Positions 25,846 to 34,551 of a DNA stretch of 64,000 nt are shown here, piece by piece. The translations under genes were made by a program, and so were the position numbers. Position 1 is the first letter of the stretch. Each line of letters starts with the position of its first letter. Source of the DNA: Bacillota bacterium. GTDB taxonomy: Bacteria; Bacillota; Clostridia; Acetivibrionales; DTU013. The notes beneath the pieces were generated by a model. That model had not been told where the DNA came from. It did no database searches and worked only from the letters and a program-made list of their open reading frames with translations. The stretch spans positions 18,963-82,962 of the forward strand of contig JAEZCO010000025.1 in NCBI GenBank assembly GCA_023433505.1. Direction: 5' to 3'.

Positions 25846-26904
25846 TCACTCCAATGGGACATACTGCTCGATTTGTGCATCGCCGAAAGTCCCCATCCTT
25901 GTATAAGCGGCAAATGCCGCATCAATTATATGAAAAGCGATTGCAGCACCTGTTCCTTCTCCAAGCCGCATTCCCAGGTTCAGGTACGGCTCAAATCCAA
26001 TTGCTCTCATAATGGCTTTGGTGCCGGGTTCAGCCGATCCGTGGGAAGGCAGGATATAAGCCTTGATACCGGGATGCATTCTAACAGCCGTCAGAGCTGC
26101 TGCTGCTGAAATAAACCCGTCAATTAAAATAGGGACTCGATATAGCGCGGCTCCAATGAAACATCCCACAAGCCCCGCAATATCGAAGCCGCCTACCTTT
26201 GCCAGTACATCCAGGGGATCTTCAGGGTCCGGGCTATTGAGCGCTATAGATCTTTTTACTACATCGACTTTATTGTCAAGGCCCTCTTTGGTCAGCCCTG
26301 AACCCCTGCCTACCAATTCTTCCAGGGGCTCTTTAGTAAGTACAGCCGTTATGGCGCTGCTGGTCGTCGTATTTCCGATTCCCATCTCCCCTGTCCCCAG
26401 AAGGTTTATCCCCTTCTCCTTGAGCTCACGTACAACATCGATACCGGTTTCAATAGCTTCCACCGCCTCTTCCCTGGTCATTGCCGGTCCCTTGGCCATA
26501 TTCCAGGTCCCTTTCCTGATTTTGCGGTTTAAAATGCCTTCGCAGTCAATATCATCATCCACGCCAATATCAACTACATATACGTCGGCACCGGCGTGGC
26601 GGGTCAAAACATTAATCCCTGTAAACCCTTTGAGAAAATTACGTGTAACAGACGACGTTACCGACTTTGGGCACGAACTGACGCCTTCATCAAGGACGCC
26701 GTTGTCTGCGCACATGATGATTACCATTTTTTTATCTACTTTTGGAAAAACCTCTCCGGTAATTCCTGCAATCTGCTTAACGATATCTTCAAGCCTGCCA
26801 AGGCTCCCAAGCGGCTTGGTCAGGTTATCAAGCCGGGTCTGGGCCTTCTTGACAGTATCATTATTTATCCCGTGAATTGATTCCAATGCCTGCTGCAATT
26901 TCAT
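25846..26904 (-). CDS. cobT: nicotinate-nucleotide--dimethylbenzimidazole phosphoribosyltransferase
   Basis: Activates the lower ligand base for cobalamin assembly. The sequence is full length (352 aa), with TKPLGSLGRLE, GEMGIGNTTT and the C-terminal GEGTGAAIAF block. The catalytic glutamate of that block is E316, matching the position known in the enterobacterial enzyme. It stands apart from other cobalamin genes but beside the corrinoid activator, so it may serve the same methyltransferase system. Confidence 0.95.
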   Translation of the reverse strand: MKLQQALESIHGINNDTVKKAQTRLDNLTKPLGSLGRLEDIVKQIAGITGEVFPKVDKKMVIIMCADNGVLDEGVSSCPKSVTSSVTRNFLKGFTGINVLTRHAGADVYVVDIGVDDDIDCEGILNRKIRKGTWNMAKGPAMTREEAVEAIETGIDVVRELKEKGINLLGTGEMGIGNTTTSSAITAVLTKEPLEELVGRGSGLTKEGLDNKVDVVKRSIALNSPDPEDPLDVLAKVGGFDIAGLVGCFIGAALYRVPILIDGFISAAAALTAVRMHPGIKAYILPSHGSAEPGTKAIMRAIGFEPYLNLGMRLGEGTGAAIAFHIIDAAFAAYTRMGTFGDAQIEQYVPLE

Positions 26905-26944
26905 TATATAAATCTCCCTTTCGCTGTATAATCAGGCGGCAAAC

Positions 26945-26977
26945 AAAAATAAGCTATCTCCATTATAGCTTATTTTT
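26945..26977. terminator. perfect 13-bp hairpin, terminator of the decarboxylase remnant
   Basis: aaaaataagctat pairs perfectly with atagcttattttt around a 7-base loop. It lies 64 bases beyond the stop of the minus-strand remnant and would have been its terminator. It is still upstream of cobT. Confidence 0.7.
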
Positions 26978-27040
26978 GCGCAGCAAGTATGTACTTATTG
27001 CTTTATTCTTGTAGTTTTTTGCTATCAATAGCGGCCCAAT

Positions 27041-27182
27041 TCAATTCCCTTTTATAATGAAGTATTTGTAAGTCTCATCATCTACCGTATGCGGAATGGA
27101 GTGGTCACTGTGTAACACATACCCGAACTTGCCCTTGACTTCCGGTATCTTGGCTTCCAGCTCCTGATCGATCAACTTTTTG
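27041..27182 (-). pseudogene. C-terminal remnant of a uroporphyrinogen decarboxylase-like methyltransferase
   Basis: The minus strand translates to KKLIDQELEAKIPEVK, then GYVLHSDHSIPHTV and YKYFIIKGN with a stop at 27041-27043. The HSDHSIP-x-V motif is the C terminus of URO-D family proteins, which in anaerobes are often corrinoid methyltransferases. About 300 N-terminal residues are missing, and the reading stops abruptly at the AraC remnant. Confidence 0.75.
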
Positions 27183-27186
27183 TCAT

Positions 27187-27499
27187 TACACAGAAATGGT
27201 TCACTCTTGCGGAGCTTGCAAGCTACTCGGGTTTAAGCAGAAACTTTTTTTGCAGGATCTTCAGAGATATCATCGGCGCAACGCCTGTTGAATACATAAA
27301 CCGGCAAAAAATAAATGCTGCAAAAAAGCTTCTGTCAGAAACCAATTACAGCATTAAGGGAATCGCCTTTGAATTGGGCTTTGAAAATAATACCTATTTC
27401 TATAGCATGTTCAAAAATAAAACGGGGCTCACTCCCATGGATTACAGGCAAAAGCAGAGGTCGGCATACCAGAAGTCCTGGCAGCAATTAAGTGCTTGA
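27187..27499 (+). pseudogene. C-terminal remnant of an AraC-family regulator
   Basis: The plus strand reads FTLAELASYSGLSRNFFCRI, then ATPVEYINRQKINAAKKLL, IKGIAFELGFENNTYFYSMF and KNKTGLTPMDYR, ending with TGA at 27497-27499. This is a complete double helix-turn-helix AraC/XylS C-terminal domain. No start codon or sensor domain is present. It faces the decarboxylase remnant with no gap, as expected if a deletion joined two convergent genes. Confidence 0.8.
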
Positions 27500-27518
27500 G
27501 GACAAGCCTGCCGGAACC

Positions 27519-27911
27519 TCAGGATATGTCCTCTCCTGTATTGACGGCTTCTATTTCCTGTTTAGATCCGCATTTGTAGCAAAACGCCATTTCTATCTCC
27601 AACTGGGTCCCGCACTCGGTACAAGCTTTAACATTTCGCAGCTCCAGGATTTTTGTCTTCATTTCCTCAATGGCTCCGTAGACCACATCGATTTTTTCAC
27701 AATAAGCCGCTAATTCTTCGTTTATCTGCCCACCCTCCCGGTAAACATCATAAAGCAGCTTGCCCATTTCAAAATAGAGCTTTTTTATTTTTTCTTCCTC
27801 TGTCCCGATAGTCATATTCAGCCGGGTGATTTCCACCACGTTCCCTGATTTTTTGGCTGCCGCCTTTGCTGTATCCGAAACTTTCTTGGTAAAATTATCA
27901 AGTACGGACAT
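27519..27911 (-). CDS. zinc-ribbon protein with helical N-terminal region
   Basis: 130 residues. The first 95 are helical (VLDNFTKKVSDTAKAAAKKSG, EEEKIKKLYFEMGKLLYD), probably coiled coil. The end has two CxxC pairs (CTECG...CYKCG), a zinc ribbon. Similar proteins are widespread in Clostridia and have no known role. The start is the ATG at 27911, with AGGAG 8 bases before it. Confidence 0.78.
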   Translation of the reverse strand: MSVLDNFTKKVSDTAKAAAKKSGNVVEITRLNMTIGTEEEKIKKLYFEMGKLLYDVYREGGQINEELAAYCEKIDVVYGAIEEMKTKILELRNVKACTECGTQLEIEMAFCYKCGSKQEIEAVNTGEDIS

Positions 27912-28041
27912 ACTCATCACTCCTATTCTATTTACTCTATTATTTTAGTTACATTATCTGTATTTTATTACATTTTGTTATAATTTACAAGGTGCACAAA
28001 CGCACTTGCTTGTATAACTGCATTACTTTCGCTGGGATTCC

Positions 28042-28070
28042 TTGACTTAAAAAAATATTAATAATATAAT
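28042..28070 (+). promoter_or_regulatory. gltX promoter
   Basis: TTGACT at 28042-28047, 17 bases, TATAAT at 28065-28070. The leader is about 140 nt. It has no T-box hallmark sequences that I could find. Confidence 0.75.
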
Positions 28071-28215
28071 CTAGAAAAAAGCTTGGAGCTTTATGCCGCA
28101 TCGCTGTTCCTCCTTGATAGAAAAGGTGAATTGCGGTTGCCTTTGAAAATGGTTTTGACAGATAAAAATCCGCCGTCAGGTTTAGAGATGGCAGAATCTG
28201 AATGGAGATGATACT

Positions 28216-29679
28216 ATGAGCAGTGGAACACGAACAAGATACGCACCAAGTCCTACAGGCTACATGCACATTGGAAATCTGCGGACAGCCCTTTACGAAT
28301 ACCTTATTGCCAAAAAGGACGGTGGCAGTTTCATCCTGAGGATTGAAGACACCGACCAGGAAAGATATGTTGAAGGCGCTGTAGAAGTTATTTATAAAAC
28401 ATTAAAAATGGCTGGTCTCCGGCATGATGAAGGTCCCGATGTCGGAGGCAGCTTTGGCCCATACATACAAAGCGAGAGAAAGCATTTATATATGGAATAT
28501 GCCAAAAAGCTTGTGGAGCTCGGCGGAGCATATTACTGCTTCTGTTCCAGGGAAGAGCTTGCAGCGGCCAAAGAGAAGGCTGAAGCCGCAGGACAGGCGT
28601 ATAAATACGACAGACATTGTCTAAACTTCAGTAAAGAGGAAATTGCCTCAAAGCTTGCTGCCAACCACCCCTTTGTCATCCGGCAGAAAATGCCCGATAC
28701 CGGCTCAACAAGCTTTGAAGATGTGGTGTACGGCACAATTACCGTAGAGAACAGCGCGCTGGAAGATCAAGTGCTTATTAAGTCAGACGGCTTGCCTACT
28801 TACAATTTCGCAAATGTTATTGACGACCATCTGATGGAAATCACTCATGTTGTCCGGGGAAATGAATACCTTTCCTCCGCGCCCAAGTATAATCTGCTGT
28901 ACGAGGCCTTTGGCTGGAAGGTCCCCACCTATGTGCATGTTTCCACCATCATCAAGCCGACGGGCCAAAAGCTCTCCAAGCGTTCCGGCGATGCATCCTT
29001 TGAGGACCTTGTCTCCATGGGATATCTGACGGAGGCGGTTGTCAATTTTGTTGCCCTGCTTGGCTGGAGCCCCGGTTCCACCCAGGAAATATTTACACTC
29101 AAGGAGCTTGAGGAAGTGTTTGATATCCGGGGTATCAGTAAATCCCCTGCAGTATTTGATATCAACAAGCTCAATTGGATGAACGGCGAGTATATCCGGA
29201 AGATGGCGCCGGAGGAATTTCATAGAATCGCTTTGCCGTATCTGAAAAAAATAATAACCAATAAGGATATCCGGCTGGAAAAGGTAAGCGCATTGCTGCA
29301 GCTGAGGACCGAGGTATTGTCCACTATTCCTGCCAGCGTTGATTTCATTGAAGCTCTGCCTGCTTATGACATAGCCATGTTTGAACATAAAAAGATGAAA
29401 ACTACCAGGGAGAATTCACTTGAAAACCTCAAAGCCGCACTGAAAGTGCTGGAAGAGATCAATGTCTGGGATAACCAGACCATCTATGAAAAGCTTATGG
29501 CATTGGTTGCGCAACTGGAGGTAAAAAACAGCCAGATACTGTGGCCGGTACGTACTGCAATATCTGGCAAGGACGTTACTCCCGGGGGCGCTACCGAAAT
29601 AGCGGAAATACTGGGTCAGGAAGAGACTTTGAGAAGGATACGCATAGGGATAAGCAAGCTGGAAGCAGCTCAAGCGTAA
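28216..29679 (+). CDS. gltX: glutamyl-tRNA synthetase
   Basis: Class I aminoacyl-tRNA synthetase charging tRNA-Glu. The HIGH-type motif is MHIG near residues 17-20 (YAPSPTGYMHIGNLRTAL) and the KMSKS-type motif is KLSKR (GQKLSKRSGD). The anticodon-binding domain is complete to the end. 487 residues is the usual length. A TGGAG site precedes ATG. It is followed 100 bases later by glnS on the same strand. Confidence 0.96.
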   Translation: MSSGTRTRYAPSPTGYMHIGNLRTALYEYLIAKKDGGSFILRIEDTDQERYVEGAVEVIYKTLKMAGLRHDEGPDVGGSFGPYIQSERKHLYMEYAKKLVELGGAYYCFCSREELAAAKEKAEAAGQAYKYDRHCLNFSKEEIASKLAANHPFVIRQKMPDTGSTSFEDVVYGTITVENSALEDQVLIKSDGLPTYNFANVIDDHLMEITHVVRGNEYLSSAPKYNLLYEAFGWKVPTYVHVSTIIKPTGQKLSKRSGDASFEDLVSMGYLTEAVVNFVALLGWSPGSTQEIFTLKELEEVFDIRGISKSPAVFDINKLNWMNGEYIRKMAPEEFHRIALPYLKKIITNKDIRLEKVSALLQLRTEVLSTIPASVDFIEALPAYDIAMFEHKKMKTTRENSLENLKAALKVLEEINVWDNQTIYEKLMALVAQLEVKNSQILWPVRTAISGKDVTPGGATEIAEILGQEETLRRIRIGISKLEAAQA

Positions 29680-29701
29680 ACCGGAATTACTGTTTGCGGC
29701 A

Positions 29702-29750
29702 TAGCAATCTCCGCCTGTCATTGCAAAGAGTTTGCAGCGCGGCAATCTCA
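29702..29750. repeat. partial copy of the family 4 repeat
   Basis: gtcattgcaaagagtttgca then gcgcggcaatctc matches an arm of the element at 25691-25800 in inverted orientation. It lies in the gltX-glnS gap, just before the glnS ribosome-binding site. Confidence 0.5.
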
Positions 29751-29779
29751 ACTATAATTTTCGAAAGGTGTGTACAAAT

Positions 29780-31471
29780 ATGGAACCGGAAAATAACAAT
29801 GAACTGCCAGTGTCAACAAATTTTATACACGACTTTATTACTGAAGACATAGAAAACGGCCGCTTCAGCAGGGACAGCATAAAAACCCGCTTCCCGCCGG
29901 AGCCCAACGGTTATCTTCATATAGGCCACGCTAAAGCCATCTGCATAGATTTTACCACTGCAGAAAAATTCAACGGACGCTGCAACCTCCGGTATGACGA
30001 TACCAATCCCATCAAGGAAAGCGTTGAATATGCGGAATCCATGAAGGAAGACATCCGCTGGCTGGGCTTCAAATGGGATGGTTTATACTATGCCTCGGAT
30101 TATTTTGATACCATGTATGACTGTGCTGTCAAGCTGATCAAAAAAGGCCTGGCCTATGTTTGTGACCTCAGTGCCGAGGAGACCCGGCAATACAGGGGCA
30201 CCCTAACTGAGCCCGGCAAAAACAGTCCCTACAGGGATCGGTCTGTTGAAGAGAACCTGAACCTTTTGGAACGGATGAAAACCGGAGAATTTGCCGAAGG
30301 CGCCTGTGTTCTCAGGGCTAAGATCGACATGGCTTCACCGAACATCAATATGCGTGATCCCGTCCTTTACAGGATTATGAAGGTAAACCACTATAGAATC
30401 GGCGACAAGTGGAATATCTATCCCATGTATGATTATGCCCATCCTATAGAAGATATCATCGAAGGCATAACCCACTCCCTGTGTTCGCTGGAATATGAAG
30501 ATCACCGCCCATTATACGATTGGGTTGTAAATAACGTGGATCTGGGCAACAAGCCCAGGCAAATCGAATTTGCCCGTTTAAACCTGTCCTACACCATCAT
30601 GAGCAAGCGGAATTTATTACAGCTTGTCACCGACGGCGTTGTTTCCGGCTGGGACGACCCCAGAATGCCTACCTTATCCGGCTTAAGAAGACGAGGCTAT
30701 ACTCCCCTTTCCATAAGGAATTTCTGCGAAAAGATCGGTGTGGCCAAAACCAACAGCATCGTTGACCATGCTCTTTTGGAGCACTGCATAAGAGAAGATC
30801 TGAATGCCAACGCCCCACGCTTTATGGCTGTACTCAGGCCCTTAAAAGTCATTGTCGACAATTATCCCGAAGGCCAGGTAGAATGGTTTGAGGCAGAAAA
30901 CAATCCTGAAAGCCCGGAAATGGGCTCCCGGTCAGTCCCCTTCTCCCGTGAGCTTTATATTGAGCAGGAGGACTTTATGGAGAACCCTCCAGGAAAATTT
31001 TTCCGGCTTGCTCCCGGAAAAGAAGTACGGCTTAAGAATTCTTACTTCATAAAATGCCAGAGTATCGTGAAGGACGAAGCCACCGGCAGTATCGTCGAGC
31101 TTCATTGTACTTACGATCCTGAAACCAGAGGCGGCAATGCGCCAGACGGCCGGAAAGTCAAAGGCACCCTGCACTGGGTATCGGCAGCACATGCCATTGA
31201 GGCCGAAGTACGGATGTACGATCAGCTTTTCAGCGCACCCAATCCTGCCGAATCAGAGGATTTCAAATCCACCCTCAGTCCCAATTCATTGGACCTGCTC
31301 AAAGGCTGCAAGCTTGAGCCAAACCTGGCCGGAGCCAAGCCCGGCGACAGGTTCCAGTTCCTCAGAATGGGTTATTTCTGTGCAGACAAGGATTCCGTAG
31401 AAGGAAAGCTGGTTTTCAACCGGACAGTATCCTTGAAGGACACCTGGGCAAAGGAAATGGCGAAAGGCTGA
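29780..31471 (+). CDS. glnS: glutaminyl-tRNA synthetase
   Basis: Charges tRNA-Gln directly. The HIGH motif is PPEPNGYLHIGHAKAI and the KMSKS equivalent is MSKRNLLQL. The GlnRS-specific YDYAHPIEDIIEGITHSLCSLEYEDHRPLYDW block and the C-terminal beta-barrel domains are present. The start MEPENNN at 29780 has GAAAGGTG upstream; the frame extends 16 codons further into repeat sequence. GlnRS is not universal in Clostridia, many of which use GatCAB transamidation. Confidence 0.95.
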   Translation: MEPENNNELPVSTNFIHDFITEDIENGRFSRDSIKTRFPPEPNGYLHIGHAKAICIDFTTAEKFNGRCNLRYDDTNPIKESVEYAESMKEDIRWLGFKWDGLYYASDYFDTMYDCAVKLIKKGLAYVCDLSAEETRQYRGTLTEPGKNSPYRDRSVEENLNLLERMKTGEFAEGACVLRAKIDMASPNINMRDPVLYRIMKVNHYRIGDKWNIYPMYDYAHPIEDIIEGITHSLCSLEYEDHRPLYDWVVNNVDLGNKPRQIEFARLNLSYTIMSKRNLLQLVTDGVVSGWDDPRMPTLSGLRRRGYTPLSIRNFCEKIGVAKTNSIVDHALLEHCIREDLNANAPRFMAVLRPLKVIVDNYPEGQVEWFEAENNPESPEMGSRSVPFSRELYIEQEDFMENPPGKFFRLAPGKEVRLKNSYFIKCQSIVKDEATGSIVELHCTYDPETRGGNAPDGRKVKGTLHWVSAAHAIEAEVRMYDQLFSAPNPAESEDFKSTLSPNSLDLLKGCKLEPNLAGAKPGDRFQFLRMGYFCADKDSVEGKLVFNRTVSLKDTWAKEMAKG

Positions 31472-31488
31472 TAAACAAACGATATTAA

Positions 31489-31516
31489 AAGGATTGCCGG
31501 CAGGCGGTCCTTTTTT
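31489..31516 (+). terminator. glnS terminator
   Basis: aaggattgcc / ggcggtcctt stem with ggca loop, followed by TTTTTT. Confidence 0.65.
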
Positions 31517-31582
31517 ATTTGCAAATATTTATGGGTATTTCAGTACACTGCAACTTTAATTAACTTTTGAGGGTGAAAAGAC

Positions 31583-31648
31583 GTAGCGGCGATCGTGGAT
31601 CGCCATCCAAGTCCTTGCGGGATAGGCGACCACTGGTCGCCCCTACAC
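31583..31648. repeat. dispersed palindromic repeat, family 2, copy B
   Basis: Starts gtagcggcgatcgtggatcg and ends with ggcgaccactggtcgcc followed by cctac; the two ends form gtag-type inverted ends. Related to 10743-10860 in reverse orientation. It lies downstream of glnS in a 238-base gap with no gene. Confidence 0.6.
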
Positions 31649-31709
31649 TAGAACACTTTTCATCCAATGACATGCTTGGTGTTGCCAGAATACTAGCTTC
31701 CTTTATGCC

Positions 31710-32057
31710 CTAAACATCAAGATAAAGCCTGATGGCATCCTTTATCCGGCTTTTGATATACTCCGATTTGATCTCTCCTGCCTTTTCTTCAAGCCGCTCT
31801 TTTGCTATGGCCCTCATCTGATGCGCCATAGCAATGGAATCTTTACCAAGACCCGTTTCATTTAACTGCAGTAATACTTCCGAAGGATACACCTTTCTTC
31901 CTGCCTTTAATGAAGTAACAGCCATTATAGTCACAACCGGCAAAAAAGAATTTGCTTCTTCAGCCGATATCACTAAAACCGGCCTTCTTCCTGATTGCTC
32001 CGAACCTTTGACAGGATTCAAGTCCGCCCAAAAAATACCCCATTGCAAGTCTACCAT
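31710..32057 (-). CDS. type II toxin, MazF/PemK family endoribonuclease
   Basis: MazF/PemK toxins cut mRNA in the cytoplasm. The N terminus IFWADLNPVKGSEQSGRRPVLVIS is the family signature (the G-S-E-Q-x-G-x-RP loop), followed by VVTIMAVTS and the C-terminal helix. 115 residues is typical. Its ATG overlaps the stop codon region of the upstream antitoxin by 7 bases, the usual operon order antitoxin-toxin. Codons look like the rest of the window. Confidence 0.88.
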   Translation of the reverse strand: MVDLQWGIFWADLNPVKGSEQSGRRPVLVISAEEANSFLPVVTIMAVTSLKAGRKVYPSEVLLQLNETGLGKDSIAMAHQMRAIAKERLEEKAGEIKSEYIKSRIKDAIRLYLDV

Positions 32058-32323
32058 TCTTCATTCCCTCCGGCCGTCTCGTTATCTATCTTTTCAAAGG
32101 CAGCCATGGTGTTTTTGACATCTTTCATAAACAAAGGATCCTTTGATGCCCGCTCCATGGCTTTTCTGAATTTCAGCCGGTCAAGCTTGACGATATACTC
32201 TTCGAGAGCTTCCTTAACTCCGGCATTTAACGAAGGGATGTAATTATCCTCAACGTAAACCCGCATCCTGTCTACAACCTCTTCAGGCAAAGAAAAAGTA
32301 ACATTTTTTTGTTTTGATCCCAT
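32051..32323 (-). CDS. ribbon-helix-helix antitoxin of the MazF-type pair
   Basis: Ninety residues starting MGSKQKNVTFSLPEEVVDRM. The N-terminal strand (NVTFSLPEE) plus two helices fits a ribbon-helix-helix DNA-binding domain, and the acidic C-terminal half would wrap the toxin. The start has a GGAGG site 8 bases upstream; an open frame extends 22 codons upstream without a site. Antitoxins of this layout repress their own operon. Confidence 0.8.
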   Translation of the reverse strand: MGSKQKNVTFSLPEEVVDRMRVYVEDNYIPSLNAGVKEALEEYIVKLDRLKFRKAMERASKDPLFMKDVKNTMAAFEKIDNETAGGNEEW

Positions 32324-32476
32324 TTGCAAATCCTCCTTGCATATTAATATTGTAACATATACAATAAATATATGCAATATTATTTGCATTTGAAAAGTAT
32401 ATTAAAGCATCATAAAAATCTCGGAGGGCATCGGGCCACGTCCGCCTTTTAGTGATTCGGCTTTGGCCGAATGCCC

Positions 32477-32507
32477 AAAAAAAAAGAACCAAGGAAATGG
32501 ATCCTTG
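32477..32507 (-). terminator. ligA terminator
   Basis: On the minus strand caagga / tccttg pair with a six-base loop, followed by a run of T with one C (from 32485 down). Confidence 0.7.
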
Positions 32508-32517
32508 ATTCATTCTT

Positions 32518-34515
32518 TTACTCGGCCATCCGCCTGAATTCAGCTTCATCGATCACCTTCACACCCAGCTGCTGCGCTTTGTCAAGCTTACTGCCCGCTT
32601 CTTCCCCGGCAAGGACGTAATCCGTCTTTTTCGATACGCTGCCGGAGGTTTTGCCGCCGTAGCTTTCTATTATCCCGCTTGCCTCTGTCCGGCTGTAAGT
32701 AGGCAGCGTACCGGTCAAGACAAAGGTAAGTCCCTCAAACCGGGTATCCTTTAGTTTCTTTTTCCCGGAGCTTATCAGGTTAACACCGGCTGCCCTGAGC
32801 TTTTCAATGGTATCCGTCGTCTGTTCCTGCTTGAAGAAGGTCACTACACTCTGGGCCGTCTTCTCACCGAATTCATAAATCCCGGCAATTTCTTCTACCG
32901 GAGCTTGTCTTAGTGCGTCTATGGACTCAAAATTTTCACTGAGCAGTTGAGCGGCCCTCAAGCCGATATGTCTTATTCCGAACCCGTATATGAGCCTGTC
33001 GATGTTGTTCTGTCTGGATTTTTCTATGGAGTTCAGCAGGTTCTCAACAGATTTCTTTCCCATCCGCTCTATACTCTCGAGTTCACTCTTTCGTTCATGC
33101 AGATAATATAAATCAGCGATGCCGCGGATGAATCCGCCGTCAAGCAATGTCTGTATGATGGCAGGTCCGAGTCCGTCGATATTCATGGCATCCCTGGAGA
33201 CAAAATGCTCAATACTCCGGGAAAGCTGTGCGGGACATTCTATCCCTGTACACCGGAATGCCGCCTCCCCTTCTTCCCGGATAACCTCCGAGCCGCATAC
33301 GGGACATTGTTCCGGCATAGCAAATTCTTTTTCTTCCCCTGTCCGCTTTTCGAAAACAACCTCCAAAACTTCAGGGATAATATCGCCGGCTTTTTGCACC
33401 CAGGCAGTGTCGCCGATCATGATCTGTTTTTCTTTGATATAGTCCATGTTGTGCAGCGTGGCTCTGCTAACCGTTGTCCCTGCAAGCCGCACCGGCTCCA
33501 GTACTGCGTTTGGTGTCAGTACGCCTGTACGCCCTACATTGACCCATATTTCCTTGATCTTTGTCTGCTTCTTTTCCGCAGGATATTTATATGCAGCAGC
33601 CCATCTTGGTGTTTTGGTAGTGCTGCCCAACACCTCGCGCTGTGCCAATGAATTGACTTTAACAACTGCTCCGTCGATTTCAAATGGGAATTCGCCGCGA
33701 GCTTCACCGATTACAAAAATTTCATTCAATGCCTCATTAAGTCCGGTGCAAATCCTGAAATCAGGGCTGACTTTGAATCCGATTTTCTTAAGGTATTCAA
33801 GACCGGAAGCGTGGGTATCCAATTCTTTCCCTTCAATTTGCTGAATGTTGAATATGTAGATGTCCAGCTTCCTTTTGGCCGTTATTTTCGGGTCCAGCTG
33901 TCTCAGGGACCCCGCCGCTGCGTTTCTCGGATTGGCAAAGAGCGGCTGTCCCAACTCTTCCTGCTCCTCATTCACTTTAAGGAAATCATTTTTCGGAATG
34001 AACACCTCTCCCCGGACAATCAGCGAAGGTATCTCTTCCTTTAAGCGCAAGGGAATAGCTTTGACGGTTTTCAGATTCTGCGTCACATCCTCCCCTACCA
34101 GCCCGTCTCCTCTGGTAGCTCCGCGCACAAAGCTGCCGTTCTGATATTCCAGTGAAACGGACAACCCGTCGATCTTTTTTTCAACCACATATTCCACAGT
34201 CTCTACCCCGAGCGCATCCCGGACACGCTGGTCAAAAGCGGCCAGCTCCTCCGCATTGAATACGTCGGCAAGGCTTTGCATTTGTATCTGATGGGCAACC
34301 TTCTCAAAGCCTTCAAGGGGTTGTCCACCTATACGCTGCGTAGGCGAATCGGCTGTGACCAGGTCGGGCCTCTTTTCTTCAAGGTCCTCAAGCTCCCTGT
34401 AAAGCACATCATATTCAAAGTCACCGATTTCCGGACTATCCTCTACGTAATACCGGTAACTGTGGTAATTAAGCGTATCCCTTAATTCTTTTATCCTAAA
34501 CTCCATCTTATCCAT
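32518..34515 (-). CDS. ligA: NAD-dependent DNA ligase
   Basis: Seals nicks in replication and repair. The adenylation lysine is K114 in KIDG (114-117). Downstream are the OB fold, the four-cysteine zinc finger (CPVCG...CTGIECPAQ), helix-hairpin-helix repeats and a C-terminal BRCT domain (FEGLTFVLTGTLPTYSR). At 665 residues all domains are present. A GGGAGG site precedes ATG. Confidence 0.97.
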   Translation of the reverse strand: MDKMEFRIKELRDTLNYHSYRYYVEDSPEIGDFEYDVLYRELEDLEEKRPDLVTADSPTQRIGGQPLEGFEKVAHQIQMQSLADVFNAEELAAFDQRVRDALGVETVEYVVEKKIDGLSVSLEYQNGSFVRGATRGDGLVGEDVTQNLKTVKAIPLRLKEEIPSLIVRGEVFIPKNDFLKVNEEQEELGQPLFANPRNAAAGSLRQLDPKITAKRKLDIYIFNIQQIEGKELDTHASGLEYLKKIGFKVSPDFRICTGLNEALNEIFVIGEARGEFPFEIDGAVVKVNSLAQREVLGSTTKTPRWAAAYKYPAEKKQTKIKEIWVNVGRTGVLTPNAVLEPVRLAGTTVSRATLHNMDYIKEKQIMIGDTAWVQKAGDIIPEVLEVVFEKRTGEEKEFAMPEQCPVCGSEVIREEGEAAFRCTGIECPAQLSRSIEHFVSRDAMNIDGLGPAIIQTLLDGGFIRGIADLYYLHERKSELESIERMGKKSVENLLNSIEKSRQNNIDRLIYGFGIRHIGLRAAQLLSENFESIDALRQAPVEEIAGIYEFGEKTAQSVVTFFKQEQTTDTIEKLRAAGVNLISSGKKKLKDTRFEGLTFVLTGTLPTYSRTEASGIIESYGGKTSGSVSKKTDYVLAGEEAGSKLDKAQQLGVKVIDEAEFRRMAE

Positions 34516-34551
34516 GATATCCTCCCGGACAATATTGTTTCTCCAGCCGCA

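Noticed and set aside
28071..28215. T-box riboswitch upstream of gltX
   Set aside because: The leader is long enough, but I saw no T-box sequence (TGGNACCGCG) or antiterminator/terminator pair.
27985..28269. 94-codon minus-strand ORF over the gltX leader
   Set aside because: It overlaps the gltX promoter and start, has no ribosome-binding site, and its composition does not look coding.
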